64,000 nucleotides of DNA from positions 3,014,001 through 3,078,000 of the forward strand of contig NC_008609.1 of assembly GCF_000015045.1 (NCBI RefSeq), in the 5' to 3' direction. Made by a program: the position numbers and the translations under genes. The notes under the pieces are model-generated. The model worked only from the letters and a program-made list of their open reading frames with translations. It ran no database searches and was not told the origin of the DNA. This DNA comes from Pelobacter propionicus DSM 2379. Its GTDB lineage: Bacteria; Desulfobacterota; Desulfuromonadia; Geobacterales; Pseudopelobacteraceae. Positions 34,428-42,669 of this stretch are shown here, in pieces (positions within the stretch are counted from its first letter, which is position 1; every line of letters starts with the position of its first letter).

Positions 34428-36329
34428 TTAGTCTTCCTTGATGCGTGTCTGGGGACGCGGATTGCCGCCGAGCCACCCGAAGCAGCGCTTGATTTCACCG
34501 TAGAAGTTGGAGGCGGCATAACGATAGCACTCTTCTTCGCGGGCATACCCGCACAGCCAGGCGTCGCCGCTCTTGCGGGTGGAACCGCCCTGCTTGGAGA
34601 AGGTGTACACGATGACGAAGGCTACTGCCAGGACGATAGCGATAACGATCGGCACGTACAGGGCGCCGCCGCCGATGGCGAAGAGACCCGTGGTGGCGCC
34701 GGCGGACATGGTGTTGGCGTCGGCCAGTTTCTCGGCAAAGCCCTGGCGGCTGGTGTTAAGCACCTGGCCCAGAACCTGGTACACGGCGCCGGGGGCAAGG
34801 CCGATGACGATGCACAGAAGCGCCATGATCAGCTGCGGAAGCTGCTGGGTCATGCCCACTTCAAGATTCCCCTGCTTGGCGGCCTGCTGTTTGACCACCG
34901 TGCTCTGGCGGGACAAAAAGGCGACGCCGAAGAATTTGATGTACATGGCAAGCGTCATGGCGCTGGTGAGGATGGCGATGATGGCGCAGACGGCAAGGTA
35001 TTTGGCGCTCGTGCTCCCCTGGATGGTGGCGACGTAGATGCTCCATTTGCTGACAAAGCCGTTTAACAGCGGTACACCGGCGATGCCGAAGGAGGCGATC
35101 AGGACGGCAAAGCCGGTGACCGGCATGTACTTCCACAGGCCGCCCATTTTGTTTAAGTCCTGGGTGCCGGTTGCCTGGTACAGGGAGCCGGCGCTGAAGA
35201 ACAGAAGACCCTTGAAGATGCCGTGGTTGATGGCGTGAAGCAGGCCGCCGCAGAAGGCGATGGCAGCCAGAGCAAGCAGTCTGTTGTCACCGGAGGGGAC
35301 CAGGGCGACGCAGGCGCCAAGGGCAAGGATGATATAGCCCAGCTGACCGACGGAGCTGAAGGCCAGGAGCCGTTTGGTGTCGTCCTGTTTCATACCCTGC
35401 ATGGTGCCGGTGAACAGGGTGATGGTGCCCAGGATGGCCAGGGCCATGCCCCACCTGCTCATGTCGTACTGGCCAAGCACGTCGGCCGGTACCAGCCACA
35501 GGAAGGTCCTCATCAGGCCGTAGACGCCGGTCTTGCTCATGACGCCGGAGATGAGAGCGGTTACCGGGGACGGAGCAGCGGCATAGGCGTCGGGTACCCA
35601 CAGCTGACCGAAGGGCCACATGCCGACTTTAATGCCGAAGCCAACAAGGAACAGGGCCAGGCAGCCAGTGAGCGCACCCGGGTTGGTGGCGACCAGAGCC
35701 GGGATGCCTTCGGAAAGAACGTCGAAGTCGTAGGCAAGGCCAGGCTCGGCCGGGCCGCCGGCAATCATGGCGGCGCCGGCCATGGCGGCTACCATGGCGG
35801 CTTCCATGAAGACAAGGTACTTGAAGGCAGCGCCCTTGATGCCGGGCTTCTCACTCTCGAACAGCATCAGGATGAAGCTGGGGATGGTCATCAGCTGCCA
35901 GAAGGCGCAGAAGAACCACATGGTGTCGGTGATGGAGAGGATGCCGTACATGCCGCCCACGAACAGAAGCAGGAACGGATGATACATCGCCGCGCTCTTG
36001 GTGGGGAATTTCTCCACATGGACGATGGAGTACAGGGCCGCACAGACCCCGATCAGCACCGCAAGAAGCAAAAAGATGGAGCTCAGGCCGTCAACGTACA
36101 GGCGCAGCGTGTGACCACCCAGGGTGTAAAATGCCTCGGGATGGTGCGGGTTGGCAGGACCGCTGGTCAGTACCTGCACCGCCCGCGGCACGATCAAGAC
36201 ACCGCTGGCAACCATGGTCAGGAAGGAAAGCCAGCCGGACAGGCTCTTGCTCATGGAGAGCAAAAGCGTCACTACGGCACCGGCGGCGCAGATGCCGATC
36301 GATAAGAGTACTGCTTGTTCAGGAGTCAT
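34428..36329 (-). CDS. Ion-translocating membrane subunit, NuoL/HyfB-type (copy A)
   Basis: 633 residues, highly hydrophobic with 14 or more predicted helices. The antiporter-like core is recognisable from WVPDAYAAAPSPVTALISGVMSKTGVYG and KRLLAFSSVGQLGYIILALG, including the lysines and His typical of proton channels. It is the only antiporter-like subunit in the operon (no NuoM or NuoN type), as in Ech-like and short group 4 complexes. The polar C-terminus (KRCFGWLGGNPRPQTRIKED) lies in the cytoplasm. First of the five core hydrogenase genes; upstream of it in copy A only 51 bases separate it from the flavoprotein gene because the protease gene is missing. Confidence 0.9.
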   Translation of the reverse strand: MTPEQAVLLSIGICAAGAVVTLLLSMSKSLSGWLSFLTMVASGVLIVPRAVQVLTSGPANPHHPEAFYTLGGHTLRLYVDGLSSIFLLLAVLIGVCAALYSIVHVEKFPTKSAAMYHPFLLLFVGGMYGILSITDTMWFFCAFWQLMTIPSFILMLFESEKPGIKGAAFKYLVFMEAAMVAAMAGAAMIAGGPAEPGLAYDFDVLSEGIPALVATNPGALTGCLALFLVGFGIKVGMWPFGQLWVPDAYAAAPSPVTALISGVMSKTGVYGLMRTFLWLVPADVLGQYDMSRWGMALAILGTITLFTGTMQGMKQDDTKRLLAFSSVGQLGYIILALGACVALVPSGDNRLLALAAIAFCGGLLHAINHGIFKGLLFFSAGSLYQATGTQDLNKMGGLWKYMPVTGFAVLIASFGIAGVPLLNGFVSKWSIYVATIQGSTSAKYLAVCAIIAILTSAMTLAMYIKFFGVAFLSRQSTVVKQQAAKQGNLEVGMTQQLPQLIMALLCIVIGLAPGAVYQVLGQVLNTSRQGFAEKLADANTMSAGATTGLFAIGGGALYVPIVIAIVLAVAFVIVYTFSKQGGSTRKSGDAWLCGYAREEECYRYAASNFYGEIKRCFGWLGGNPRPQTRIKED

Positions 36330-36380
36330 TATTGCACCTCTGCGAATGGCCCAAAGCCATGCACTCGTAGTCGGGAAACG

Positions 36381-37229
36381 TTAGATATCTTCCCCGAGCG
36401 TTTTCAGCTGTTCGTAGGTAAATACCGGGCCGTCGACGCAGACGTAGGAGACACCCACGCAGCAGTGGCCGCATTTGCCAACGCCGCATTTCATGTAGCG
36501 CTCCAGGGTCGAGACGATGTTGCTCTCCTTGAAGCCAAGGTCCAGGAGGTCCTTGATGACGAAGCGGAACATGATCGGCGGACCGCACACGAACGCTACC
36601 GTGTTGTCCACGTTCACCGTGACGCCAGGTTTCTTGAACAGGGAGCCGACCACGCCCACGTTACCGGTGTAACCGGGGCTGGCGCTGTCAACGGTGAGAT
36701 AGAATTCCGCCCCACCCTTCTCCCAGACCTTCAGGTCTTCGGCGTACATCAGCGTCTCGGGGTTCTTGGCGCCGTAGAAGATCTGCACGCTCTTGAACTT
36801 GTCACGGTTGGCAAGGATATAGACGATGGTGGAACGCAGCGGGATCAGGCCGATACCGCCGGCGACGACGACGATGTTCTTGCCGTAGTACGATTCCATG
36901 GGGAAGCCGTTGCCAAAGGGACCTCTCAGCGCGAAACGGTCGCCCGGCTTGTACTCCTGGAAGGCGTTGGAGCAGACCCCTACCCTTCTCAAGGTGAAGA
37001 AGACTTTACCTTCAGTGGGAGAAGGCGGAAGCGAGAGGGTGAATTCGCCCTTGCCCGGGATGGTGACCAGGCAGAACATGCCAGGACCGAAGGTCGAAAG
37101 AAACTGTTTCTGATCCTCGGGGTTCTCCAGGTGCCAATGAACCGTTTTGACTTCCGGGATCTCGTCGTTCAAGGCGTCGACGATGGCGACCTTCGGCAGA
37201 TAGATGTTATCAGCGGGTGATTGGTTCAT
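36381..37229 (-). CDS. FAD/NAD(P)-binding 2Fe-2S reductase subunit, sulfhydrogenase-gamma-like (copy A)
   Basis: 282 residues. Ferredoxin-NADP-reductase fold: GDRFALRGPFGNGFP binds FAD, VVVAGGIGLIPLRS and AFVCGPPIMFRFV bind NAD(P). The C-terminus CGVGKCGHCCVG … C is the [2Fe-2S] motif of dihydroorotate-dehydrogenase electron-transfer subunits and HydG of archaeal sulfhydrogenase. Likely exchanges electrons with NAD(P)H and passes them to the 4Fe-4S protein encoded next, whose start overlaps this region (ATGA at 37226-37229). Copy B differs only by one silent base. Confidence 0.85.
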   Translation of the reverse strand: MNQSPADNIYLPKVAIVDALNDEIPEVKTVHWHLENPEDQKQFLSTFGPGMFCLVTIPGKGEFTLSLPPSPTEGKVFFTLRRVGVCSNAFQEYKPGDRFALRGPFGNGFPMESYYGKNIVVVAGGIGLIPLRSTIVYILANRDKFKSVQIFYGAKNPETLMYAEDLKVWEKGGAEFYLTVDSASPGYTGNVGVVGSLFKKPGVTVNVDNTVAFVCGPPIMFRFVIKDLLDLGFKESNIVSTLERYMKCGVGKCGHCCVGVSYVCVDGPVFTYEQLKTLGEDI

Positions 37230-38308
37230 TGCTTGTCACTCTCCGTTGTGGCGCGGCGGATCATTTCCACGACGCTCGGCATTCCTATGTCGCCGTGGCA
37301 GACCACGGCGCAGCGACCGCAGCCGATACAGGCGACCGACAGCTCGCGCTGGATGAAGTAGTGGTGCAGTTTCCGGAAGAAACGACGGTTGCGACGGTCA
37401 TGCACGGCCTGGCGCGGGTTGTGGCCACCGGCCATTCTCGTAAAGCCGCTGAAGGCGCAGGCGTCCCACACTTTCAAGCGCTCGATCTCCGTCGGACCGA
37501 TCTTACGGTCGGTGACGGTGAAACAGGTGCAGGCGGGGCAGACAAAGGTGCAGCCACCGCATTCGACACAGCGGTTGCCGATCTCGGTCCAGGTCTTGTT
37601 GCTTACCCGGTTGCCGGTGACGTAGCGTACGGCACCGGAGAACCAGGTGGTGGCGTCTTTCAGCTCTGTGCGGGCCGCTTCCAGCACTTCGGCCCGTTTC
37701 GTTACGTGGCCAGCCGTGCACTTCTTGTAGAAGGGGGCCGCAAACAGTGCCTCGCCCGCCGGACTGCCGGCTACGGCCATGTATTCGTCGTTGCCCAGGT
37801 CCATGAGCTGAAGGTCGAAGTTCTCACGGGCGGCAGGGCCGGAGTCGGTGCACAGGCAGAAGCACTGCTTGCCTATGTCCAGGTCCTTGTCCGTGCAGGC
37901 GAAGTTGACGATGAACAGGTTGTTCCGTTTCGCCTCGTGGTAGCCATCCTTGAAGTCACGCCCCAGGAAGAAGCGGTCCAGGTGGTAGATGCCACGCACG
38001 TCGCAGGAGCGCACGCCGAACAGGGCGCGCTTGGGAGCGTCCACGGTGGGCTCGAAGCTCAGGCTGTTCTTGGATTTGTCTTCGTGAATCTTCATGGTCC
38101 GTTCCATGTGCGGGAACACGAACCGTTTGGCCGGATAGTAGGGGTTGGGAACGTGCAACTGGACCTGGTCCCGGTTGGCGTCGGTGACTACGTCAAAGGC
38201 GCTGTCGCTACCGCGACCGAGGAAGGGGGCCAGGACCTCAAAGCCCTGTCCGCGCAGCTGATCGATTACGTTCAGCACATCGGCGCGGCTCAAGATACGT
38301 GCTTTCAT
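37226..38308 (-). CDS. 4Fe-4S electron-transfer subunit, sulfhydrogenase-beta-like (copy A)
   Basis: 360 residues. Resembles HydB of sulfhydrogenase and the A subunit of anaerobic sulfite reductase. The N-terminal ~210 residues include FGVRSCDVRGIYHLDRFF and a Cys group QCFCLCTDSGPAA; the C-terminal half has CVECGGCTFVCPACTC (~250) and CIGCGRCAVVCHGDIG (~331), two [4Fe-4S] sites. Overlaps its neighbours by four bases on each side (stop 37226-37228 against start 37229; start 38308 against stop 38305), so all three input-module proteins are translationally coupled. Confidence 0.85.
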   Translation of the reverse strand: MKARILSRADVLNVIDQLRGQGFEVLAPFLGRGSDSAFDVVTDANRDQVQLHVPNPYYPAKRFVFPHMERTMKIHEDKSKNSLSFEPTVDAPKRALFGVRSCDVRGIYHLDRFFLGRDFKDGYHEAKRNNLFIVNFACTDKDLDIGKQCFCLCTDSGPAARENFDLQLMDLGNDEYMAVAGSPAGEALFAAPFYKKCTAGHVTKRAEVLEAARTELKDATTWFSGAVRYVTGNRVSNKTWTEIGNRCVECGGCTFVCPACTCFTVTDRKIGPTEIERLKVWDACAFSGFTRMAGGHNPRQAVHDRRNRRFFRKLHHYFIQRELSVACIGCGRCAVVCHGDIGMPSVVEMIRRATTESDKQ

Positions 38309-40311
38309 GCGACCTCCGTTTCTACACGAACAGCCAGGAACCGGGCGTCATCCGCACCGCGCATCGCCTGCATCTGGCTCAGCTCCTGGTAGGGTACAAA
38401 TACCGTGCCCCGCTTGACCTCGGGGGTGACGCGGGCAACGGTTACGGCGCAGCCGGAGCCGCCGCAGAGTTTGATCTTCTGCTTGTCCCGGATCTTCATC
38501 TCCTTGGCGTCGTCAGCATTGATCTCGACGAACCCTTGCGGATAGTCCAGGAGCATTACCCGGTATTCACGCTTTAAGATCTCGCTGTGGGCGATGAGGA
38601 CGTTCTGGTTCCAGTAGTAGCTGGAGTTGCCCAGTACCAGGGTGAAGGGGAAGTCCGTGCTTAAGGCGGCGGGAGCCGAAGGCTTGGCGACCGGTACAAA
38701 TTTGAAGCTGCCGGAACCGCCGCTAAACAGGATCGGCGTGCCGTGGGGCGCGTCCTTGGTGCAGGGCCACTGACGGCCGAATTCAACACCCAGGCTGTCG
38801 TAGTCGGCGGCGCTGTAGGAAGGTACGGCCCGGCCGATCTCGGCCATGACCGCTGCCGCGTCGGCATAGTTCCAGTCACTTCCCAGTGCCTTGGCCACCT
38901 GGGCGATCTGCTGCCAGGCAGGGGTGATCCCCTGAGGCGCAGGAACGGCCTGGCGGGCGAGCTGGATGCGACGCTCGGTGCTGGTGAAGCTGACCGTCTC
39001 TTCACCGAAGGCGGTGGTGGGAAGGACGACGTCGGCCAGTTTGGCGGTTTCAGTCAAAAACAGGTGCTGGACGATGACCAGCTCGCACTCTTCCAAAGCC
39101 TTGGCGGCGCTGCCCAGGGCGGCGGTGTTGACCGGGTCGTAACGGTCCAGCCAGACCGCCTTGATTTTACCCTTGGCACGGTCTTTCAGCACGGCTGCGG
39201 CCGTTACGCCGGGGGTAGCCGGAAGCTTGGCGCCATACACGCTTTCAAGCTCGCTCCCCGCGGAGAGCGGACGGTAGCCGGGAAGGCGGTCGGGAAGCAT
39301 GCCCATGTCGCAGGTGCCCTGAAGGTTGTTGTGTTCGGCCAGCGGGAAGATGCCAGAGCCGACTTTGCCGATCTGGCCGGCCAGAAGCGCCAGGTTGACG
39401 GCCGCCCTGATGGAGTCGGAGTCACGGGTCTCGGCGCCGGTGGAGTACAGGATGGCCGAGGATTTTGATTTGGCGTAGGCTACGGCTACGGCTTCGATCT
39501 GTTCGGCAGGAACGCCGCAGGTCTGGGCGGCGGCGATCAGGTCGTACTGCTTGGCCTGGGCCAGAAAGGCATCGTAGTCAGAACAGTTGGCCTTGATGAA
39601 GGCAAGGTCCATCAGGCCGTGGTCCACGATCAGTTTGGCCATGGCGCCGTAGAGAACGGCTTCCGTGCCCGGGTTGATCTGCAGAAACCAGTCGGCGTTC
39701 TCGGCAACACGCTGACGACGCTCGCCGATGACCACCAGCTTGGCGCCGCTGAGTCTGGCGCGCAGCACCGTGCCCGCTACGGTGGGAAGCTGACGGGCAA
39801 GGTCAACGCCGTCGACGATGATCAGGTCGCTCTGCTCCAGGTCGTCGATGGAGTTGGTGGCGGCGGCAACACCCAGCATGTCCAGAAGGACGTTGACCGA
39901 GTTGTTGCTGTACACGCCGGCGCCATGGTCCACGTTGTTGGTGCCGATGACGCTGCGCGCAAGCTTCTGAAGAAGGTAGCTCTCTTCGTTGCAGCAACGC
40001 GGAGAGTTCAGAAAGGCGATCGAGTCGGGACCGGAGGCGCCCTTGATCTCCTTCAGACGTGAGGCGATGAACTCATACGCCTCCTGCCACGTCACTTCTT
40101 CGAGCTGGCCGTTCTTCCTGAGAAGCGGTGCCTTCAGGCGGTCGGGGGAGCTGGCAACTTCATGAACGTGCCAGCCGCGGATGCAGATTTTGCCCTTGTT
40201 TGCGGGGTGCGATACGCTGGGGTAGACGCCAGCAATGCGTTCAGGAGTAGTCTCAAGATAGAGACCACACCCTACGCCGCAAAAGGTGCAGGTGGTTAGA
40301 CTTTGAGCCAT
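38305..40311 (-). CDS. Molybdopterin-oxidoreductase-family subunit lacking formate dehydrogenase catalytic residues (copy A)
   Basis: 668 residues, close to the length of FdhF. The N-terminal [4Fe-4S] motif CTFCGVGC … KICIRG is intact and the whole protein aligns with formate dehydrogenase H (for example GTNNVD near 123-128, NNLQGTCDMG near 328-337). At the catalytic positions it differs: the Sec/Cys of FdhF aligns without gaps to Tyr134, the next His to Ser135, and the conserved Arg to Ala325. It should therefore not oxidise formate in the usual way; it may act as an electron relay like NuoG or on another substrate. First gene of the operon. Annotation as formate dehydrogenase would be misleading. 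Confidence 0.85.
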   Translation of the reverse strand: MAQSLTTCTFCGVGCGLYLETTPERIAGVYPSVSHPANKGKICIRGWHVHEVASSPDRLKAPLLRKNGQLEEVTWQEAYEFIASRLKEIKGASGPDSIAFLNSPRCCNEESYLLQKLARSVIGTNNVDHGAGVYSNNSVNVLLDMLGVAAATNSIDDLEQSDLIIVDGVDLARQLPTVAGTVLRARLSGAKLVVIGERRQRVAENADWFLQINPGTEAVLYGAMAKLIVDHGLMDLAFIKANCSDYDAFLAQAKQYDLIAAAQTCGVPAEQIEAVAVAYAKSKSSAILYSTGAETRDSDSIRAAVNLALLAGQIGKVGSGIFPLAEHNNLQGTCDMGMLPDRLPGYRPLSAGSELESVYGAKLPATPGVTAAAVLKDRAKGKIKAVWLDRYDPVNTAALGSAAKALEECELVIVQHLFLTETAKLADVVLPTTAFGEETVSFTSTERRIQLARQAVPAPQGITPAWQQIAQVAKALGSDWNYADAAAVMAEIGRAVPSYSAADYDSLGVEFGRQWPCTKDAPHGTPILFSGGSGSFKFVPVAKPSAPAALSTDFPFTLVLGNSSYYWNQNVLIAHSEILKREYRVMLLDYPQGFVEINADDAKEMKIRDKQKIKLCGGSGCAVTVARVTPEVKRGTVFVPYQELSQMQAMRGADDARFLAVRVETEVA

Positions 40312-40392
40312 GCGTCACTCCCGTTTCAACCCAATCCTGTCGCCGGGTGGGAAAGTCGGAATACACCGAGGAATTCCATAAGTTACGGATAT

Positions 40393-40569
40393 GGTGGGAT
40401 TTTTACTCTTACTTTTTTAGTCTCGGTAAAAGCTAGATGTTCGTACCACAACTGGCACGAGATTGTCAAACCCTATTTTATTTCGACCAAAGAAATAGCT
40501 ACTTAGACATAATGCCACTCTTCACGGCTGTCATACGTTTCCGATCGATTGGAACGTTGTTAGCCTGAC
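40393..40569. other. Unique spacer between the two hydrogenase copies
   Basis: 177 bases that match neither the left flank of copy A nor the right flank of copy B. It holds no gene. On the minus strand it offers TTGACA at 40464-40469 with only a poor -10 (TACGAA after 18 bases). Whatever promoter drives copy A must lie here or in the 81 bases before the first gene, unless transcription reads through the hairpin at the end of copy B. Confidence 0.5.
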
Positions 40570-40626
40570 ACACGAACCCCCTTGTGTATCGTGTGCTGCC
40601 GATCGATACGCAAGGGGGCGTGTGTT
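40570..40626 (-). terminator. Hairpin at the end of hydrogenase operon copy B
   Basis: Same 15-pair stem as at the end of copy A (arms 40577-40591 and 40604-40618). Past the duplicated bases the downstream sequence is TTCGTGTGTCAGGC, without a T-run, so termination may be less efficient than for copy A and read-through into copy A is conceivable. Confidence 0.5.
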
Positions 40627-40645
40627 CCGGGATGTAACGTTCCGG

Positions 40646-41185
40646 TCAGATCTTCTGCATCTTCTCGTAGATCACCAGGTCACCCGAGCCTCTGAGGTCT
40701 TCGGGATGGTACCGCGGCATGGGGAAGTCGCTTACCTGTTTGAATTCCACCGGCGCGGTCTTCTTGTCCACAAGCCCCGCGGCTACGGCTACGCCCCAGA
40801 TGATGGCTTCAGGACGCGGAGGGCAGCCGGGAACGTAGTAGTTGACCGGGATCAGTTTCTCCACCGGGCCGTGCACGGCGTAGCTGTCGTGCCAGATGCC
40901 GCCGCCGCAGGCGCAGGAGCCGATGGCAAACACAAGCTTGGGGCCGGGCATGGCGGCGTAGGCGCGCTGGAGTGCCTTGCCGGTGGAGCGCATGGCAGGC
41001 CCCTGGCAGAGCATGACGTCGGCGTGACGGGGGGAACCAACCAGTTTGATCCCGAAACGCTCTACGTCATAGTACGGGGTGAGGACGTTCAAAACTTCGA
41101 TGTCGCAGCCGTTGCACCCGCCGCTGTTGGCGTGGTAAACCCACAGCGAACGACCGAACACTTTCTGGCAAAGATTCTTTAGCAT
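40646..41185 (-). CDS. [NiFe]-hydrogenase small subunit, NuoB/HyfI-type (copy B)
   Basis: Protein identical to the product of 30728-31267 (179 residues, Cys24/27/91/121 for the proximal cluster). Terminal gene of the copy B operon. Confidence 0.9.
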   Translation of the reverse strand: MLKNLCQKVFGRSLWVYHANSGGCNGCDIEVLNVLTPYYDVERFGIKLVGSPRHADVMLCQGPAMRSTGKALQRAYAAMPGPKLVFAIGSCACGGGIWHDSYAVHGPVEKLIPVNYYVPGCPPRPEAIIWGVAVAAGLVDKKTAPVEFKQVSDFPMPRYHPEDLRGSGDLVIYEKMQKI

Positions 41186-41192
41186 GACGGCG

Positions 41193-41720
41193 TTAGCCCT
41201 CCAGTTCTATGGTGAGGTCTTCGAGGATCGGCTGGCCGGGGAGGTAGGCCGTTGATTTGAAGACCCAGCGGTCGTTGGCAAGGTCGTCCGCGCGGTACCC
41301 TTTCATCTTCAGCGCTTCCAGCGGTGACTGCCCCTTGAAGCAGCGGCCGCAGCGCTGGCAGGTGCTCATGAACAGTTCCAGACGCTGCTGAAGATCGGTG
41401 ATCTTGTTGGTGCCGTTCTCGAACTCGTGGCTCATGGTGATGGCGTCTTCAGGGCAGACGTCGGCACAGCGACCGCAGTAGGTGCAGCGGCGGCCAAGGT
41501 AGTGCAGGATCCGGATCTCCTGGCAGATGTCGTTGATCAGGATCTCACGGGACGGGCAGTTGTTGGCGCAACCGGCGCAGCCGATGCATTTGACGTGGTC
41601 CCAGATCGGACGGCCGCGGAAGCGTTCGGGCACGGGCTTGGACTCAAAGGGGTACGGCATGGTTACCCGGCCGGCGTTCAGGCAGATCGCGGTCTCTTTC
41701 AGTTTGCTCAGTATGGACAT
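41193..41720 (-). CDS. Two-[4Fe-4S] ferredoxin-like hydrogenase subunit, NuoI/HyfH-type (copy B)
   Basis: Protein identical to 31275-31802, with the two [4Fe-4S] sites and the extra CQRCGRC group. Spacing to both neighbours is the same as in copy A. Confidence 0.9.
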   Translation of the reverse strand: MSILSKLKETAICLNAGRVTMPYPFESKPVPERFRGRPIWDHVKCIGCAGCANNCPSREILINDICQEIRILHYLGRRCTYCGRCADVCPEDAITMSHEFENGTNKITDLQQRLELFMSTCQRCGRCFKGQSPLEALKMKGYRADDLANDRWVFKSTAYLPGQPILEDLTIELEG

Positions 41721-41733
41721 ACATTCACCTCTA

Positions 41734-42660
41734 TCAGAAGCCGTAGCTGGCGGCGGCCAGGGTTACCAGGGATACGGCCAGCATGATCGCGAAGTACCGG
41801 ATGGCCTGGTCGATGCGGTAGCGGGCGTGGGTGGCGGCGATGGTGGTTACCAGAAGCACCATGGCGAAGACCTTGACCCAGAACAGGATGAAGCTGATCG
41901 GAGCGGCCAGACCGGAACCCCAGGGGACGAACAGGGAGACAAACAGGGCGCTGTACACCACCAGTTTGGCCATGTTGGCGTACTGGAACAGGGCCAGTTT
42001 GGGACCGGAGTATTCCACCATGGCCCCTTCCATGATCTCTGTTTCAGCTTCGGAGATGTCGAAGGGCGCACGACCCACGAAGGCCTGGAAGGCCAGCAGC
42101 ATGATCACCAGCATGGCGAAGCCGGACAGCGCCATGCCGTTTGCGCCGTAGACCGAGCCGGAGAGCACTTCGTCCAGGTTGAAACTCCCCTTGGCCAGAG
42201 CGCCCATGACGATGGCGACGGCGAACAGCGGCTCAAGGGTGATCATGCACATCATCTCGCGGTTGATGCCGATCAGAGAGTAGGTGGAGCCGGAGGCCAG
42301 GCCGGCCAGCAGGGTGCAGATGCCGGCAAGGGTCATCAGCAGGATCAAAAGCAGAACGTCGCCGGAGCCGGACAGCGGGGCCTTGAAGCCCATGGGCACC
42401 AGGCAGGCGATGGTCAGCATGACCGCCAGGGGAAGATAGGCGGCGAAACGCTGCAGCACGGGGGCTTCACCGGATTCGATGTCGTCCTTGCCCAACAGTT
42501 TCAGGATATCCAGGTAGGGCTGGTTGATCGGAGGTCCCTGACGCGACTGGATACGGGCCGTTACCTTTCGAAGTACGCCCTGAAAGAGCGGAGCGAGCGC
42601 TAACACCAGGATGACGTTTACCAGGACGCCCACTATCATGTTCATGACGTTACTCTCCAC
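41734..42660 (-). CDS. Membrane subunit, NuoH/HyfC-type (copy B)
   Basis: Protein identical to 31816-32742. No substitution seen along the gene. Confidence 0.92.
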   Translation of the reverse strand: MESNVMNMIVGVLVNVILVLALAPLFQGVLRKVTARIQSRQGPPINQPYLDILKLLGKDDIESGEAPVLQRFAAYLPLAVMLTIACLVPMGFKAPLSGSGDVLLLILLMTLAGICTLLAGLASGSTYSLIGINREMMCMITLEPLFAVAIVMGALAKGSFNLDEVLSGSVYGANGMALSGFAMLVIMLLAFQAFVGRAPFDISEAETEIMEGAMVEYSGPKLALFQYANMAKLVVYSALFVSLFVPWGSGLAAPISFILFWVKVFAMVLLVTTIAATHARYRIDQAIRYFAIMLAVSLVTLAAASYGF

Positions 42661-42669
42661 AACTACCTC

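Larger units (their letters stand above)
30652..40392 (-). repeat. Tandem duplication, copy A of the hydrogenase operon (9741 bp)
   Basis: Copy A matches copy B (40570-50825) base for base as far as I could compare, in two blocks: 30652-36380 with 40570-46298 (offset 9918) and 36381-40392 with 46814-50825 (offset 10433). I found one substitution, A at 36663 against G at 47096, silent in a Gly codon. Copy A lacks the 515 bases of 46299-46813. The identity ends abruptly: on the left inside the gap after hypA, on the right 81 bases upstream of the molybdopterin-protein start. Confidence 0.92.

Noticed and set aside
38305-40311. Calling this gene and its twin a formate dehydrogenase, and the operon a formate hydrogenlyase
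   Set aside because: The catalytic Sec/Cys, His and Arg are replaced in the alignment with FdhF; only the general family is supported.
40393-40569. Possible sigma-54 promoter (TGGCACG … ) in the spacer between the hydrogenase copies
   Set aside because: The TGGCACG block is on the plus strand, opposite to the operon, and the -12 GC element is missing at the right distance.
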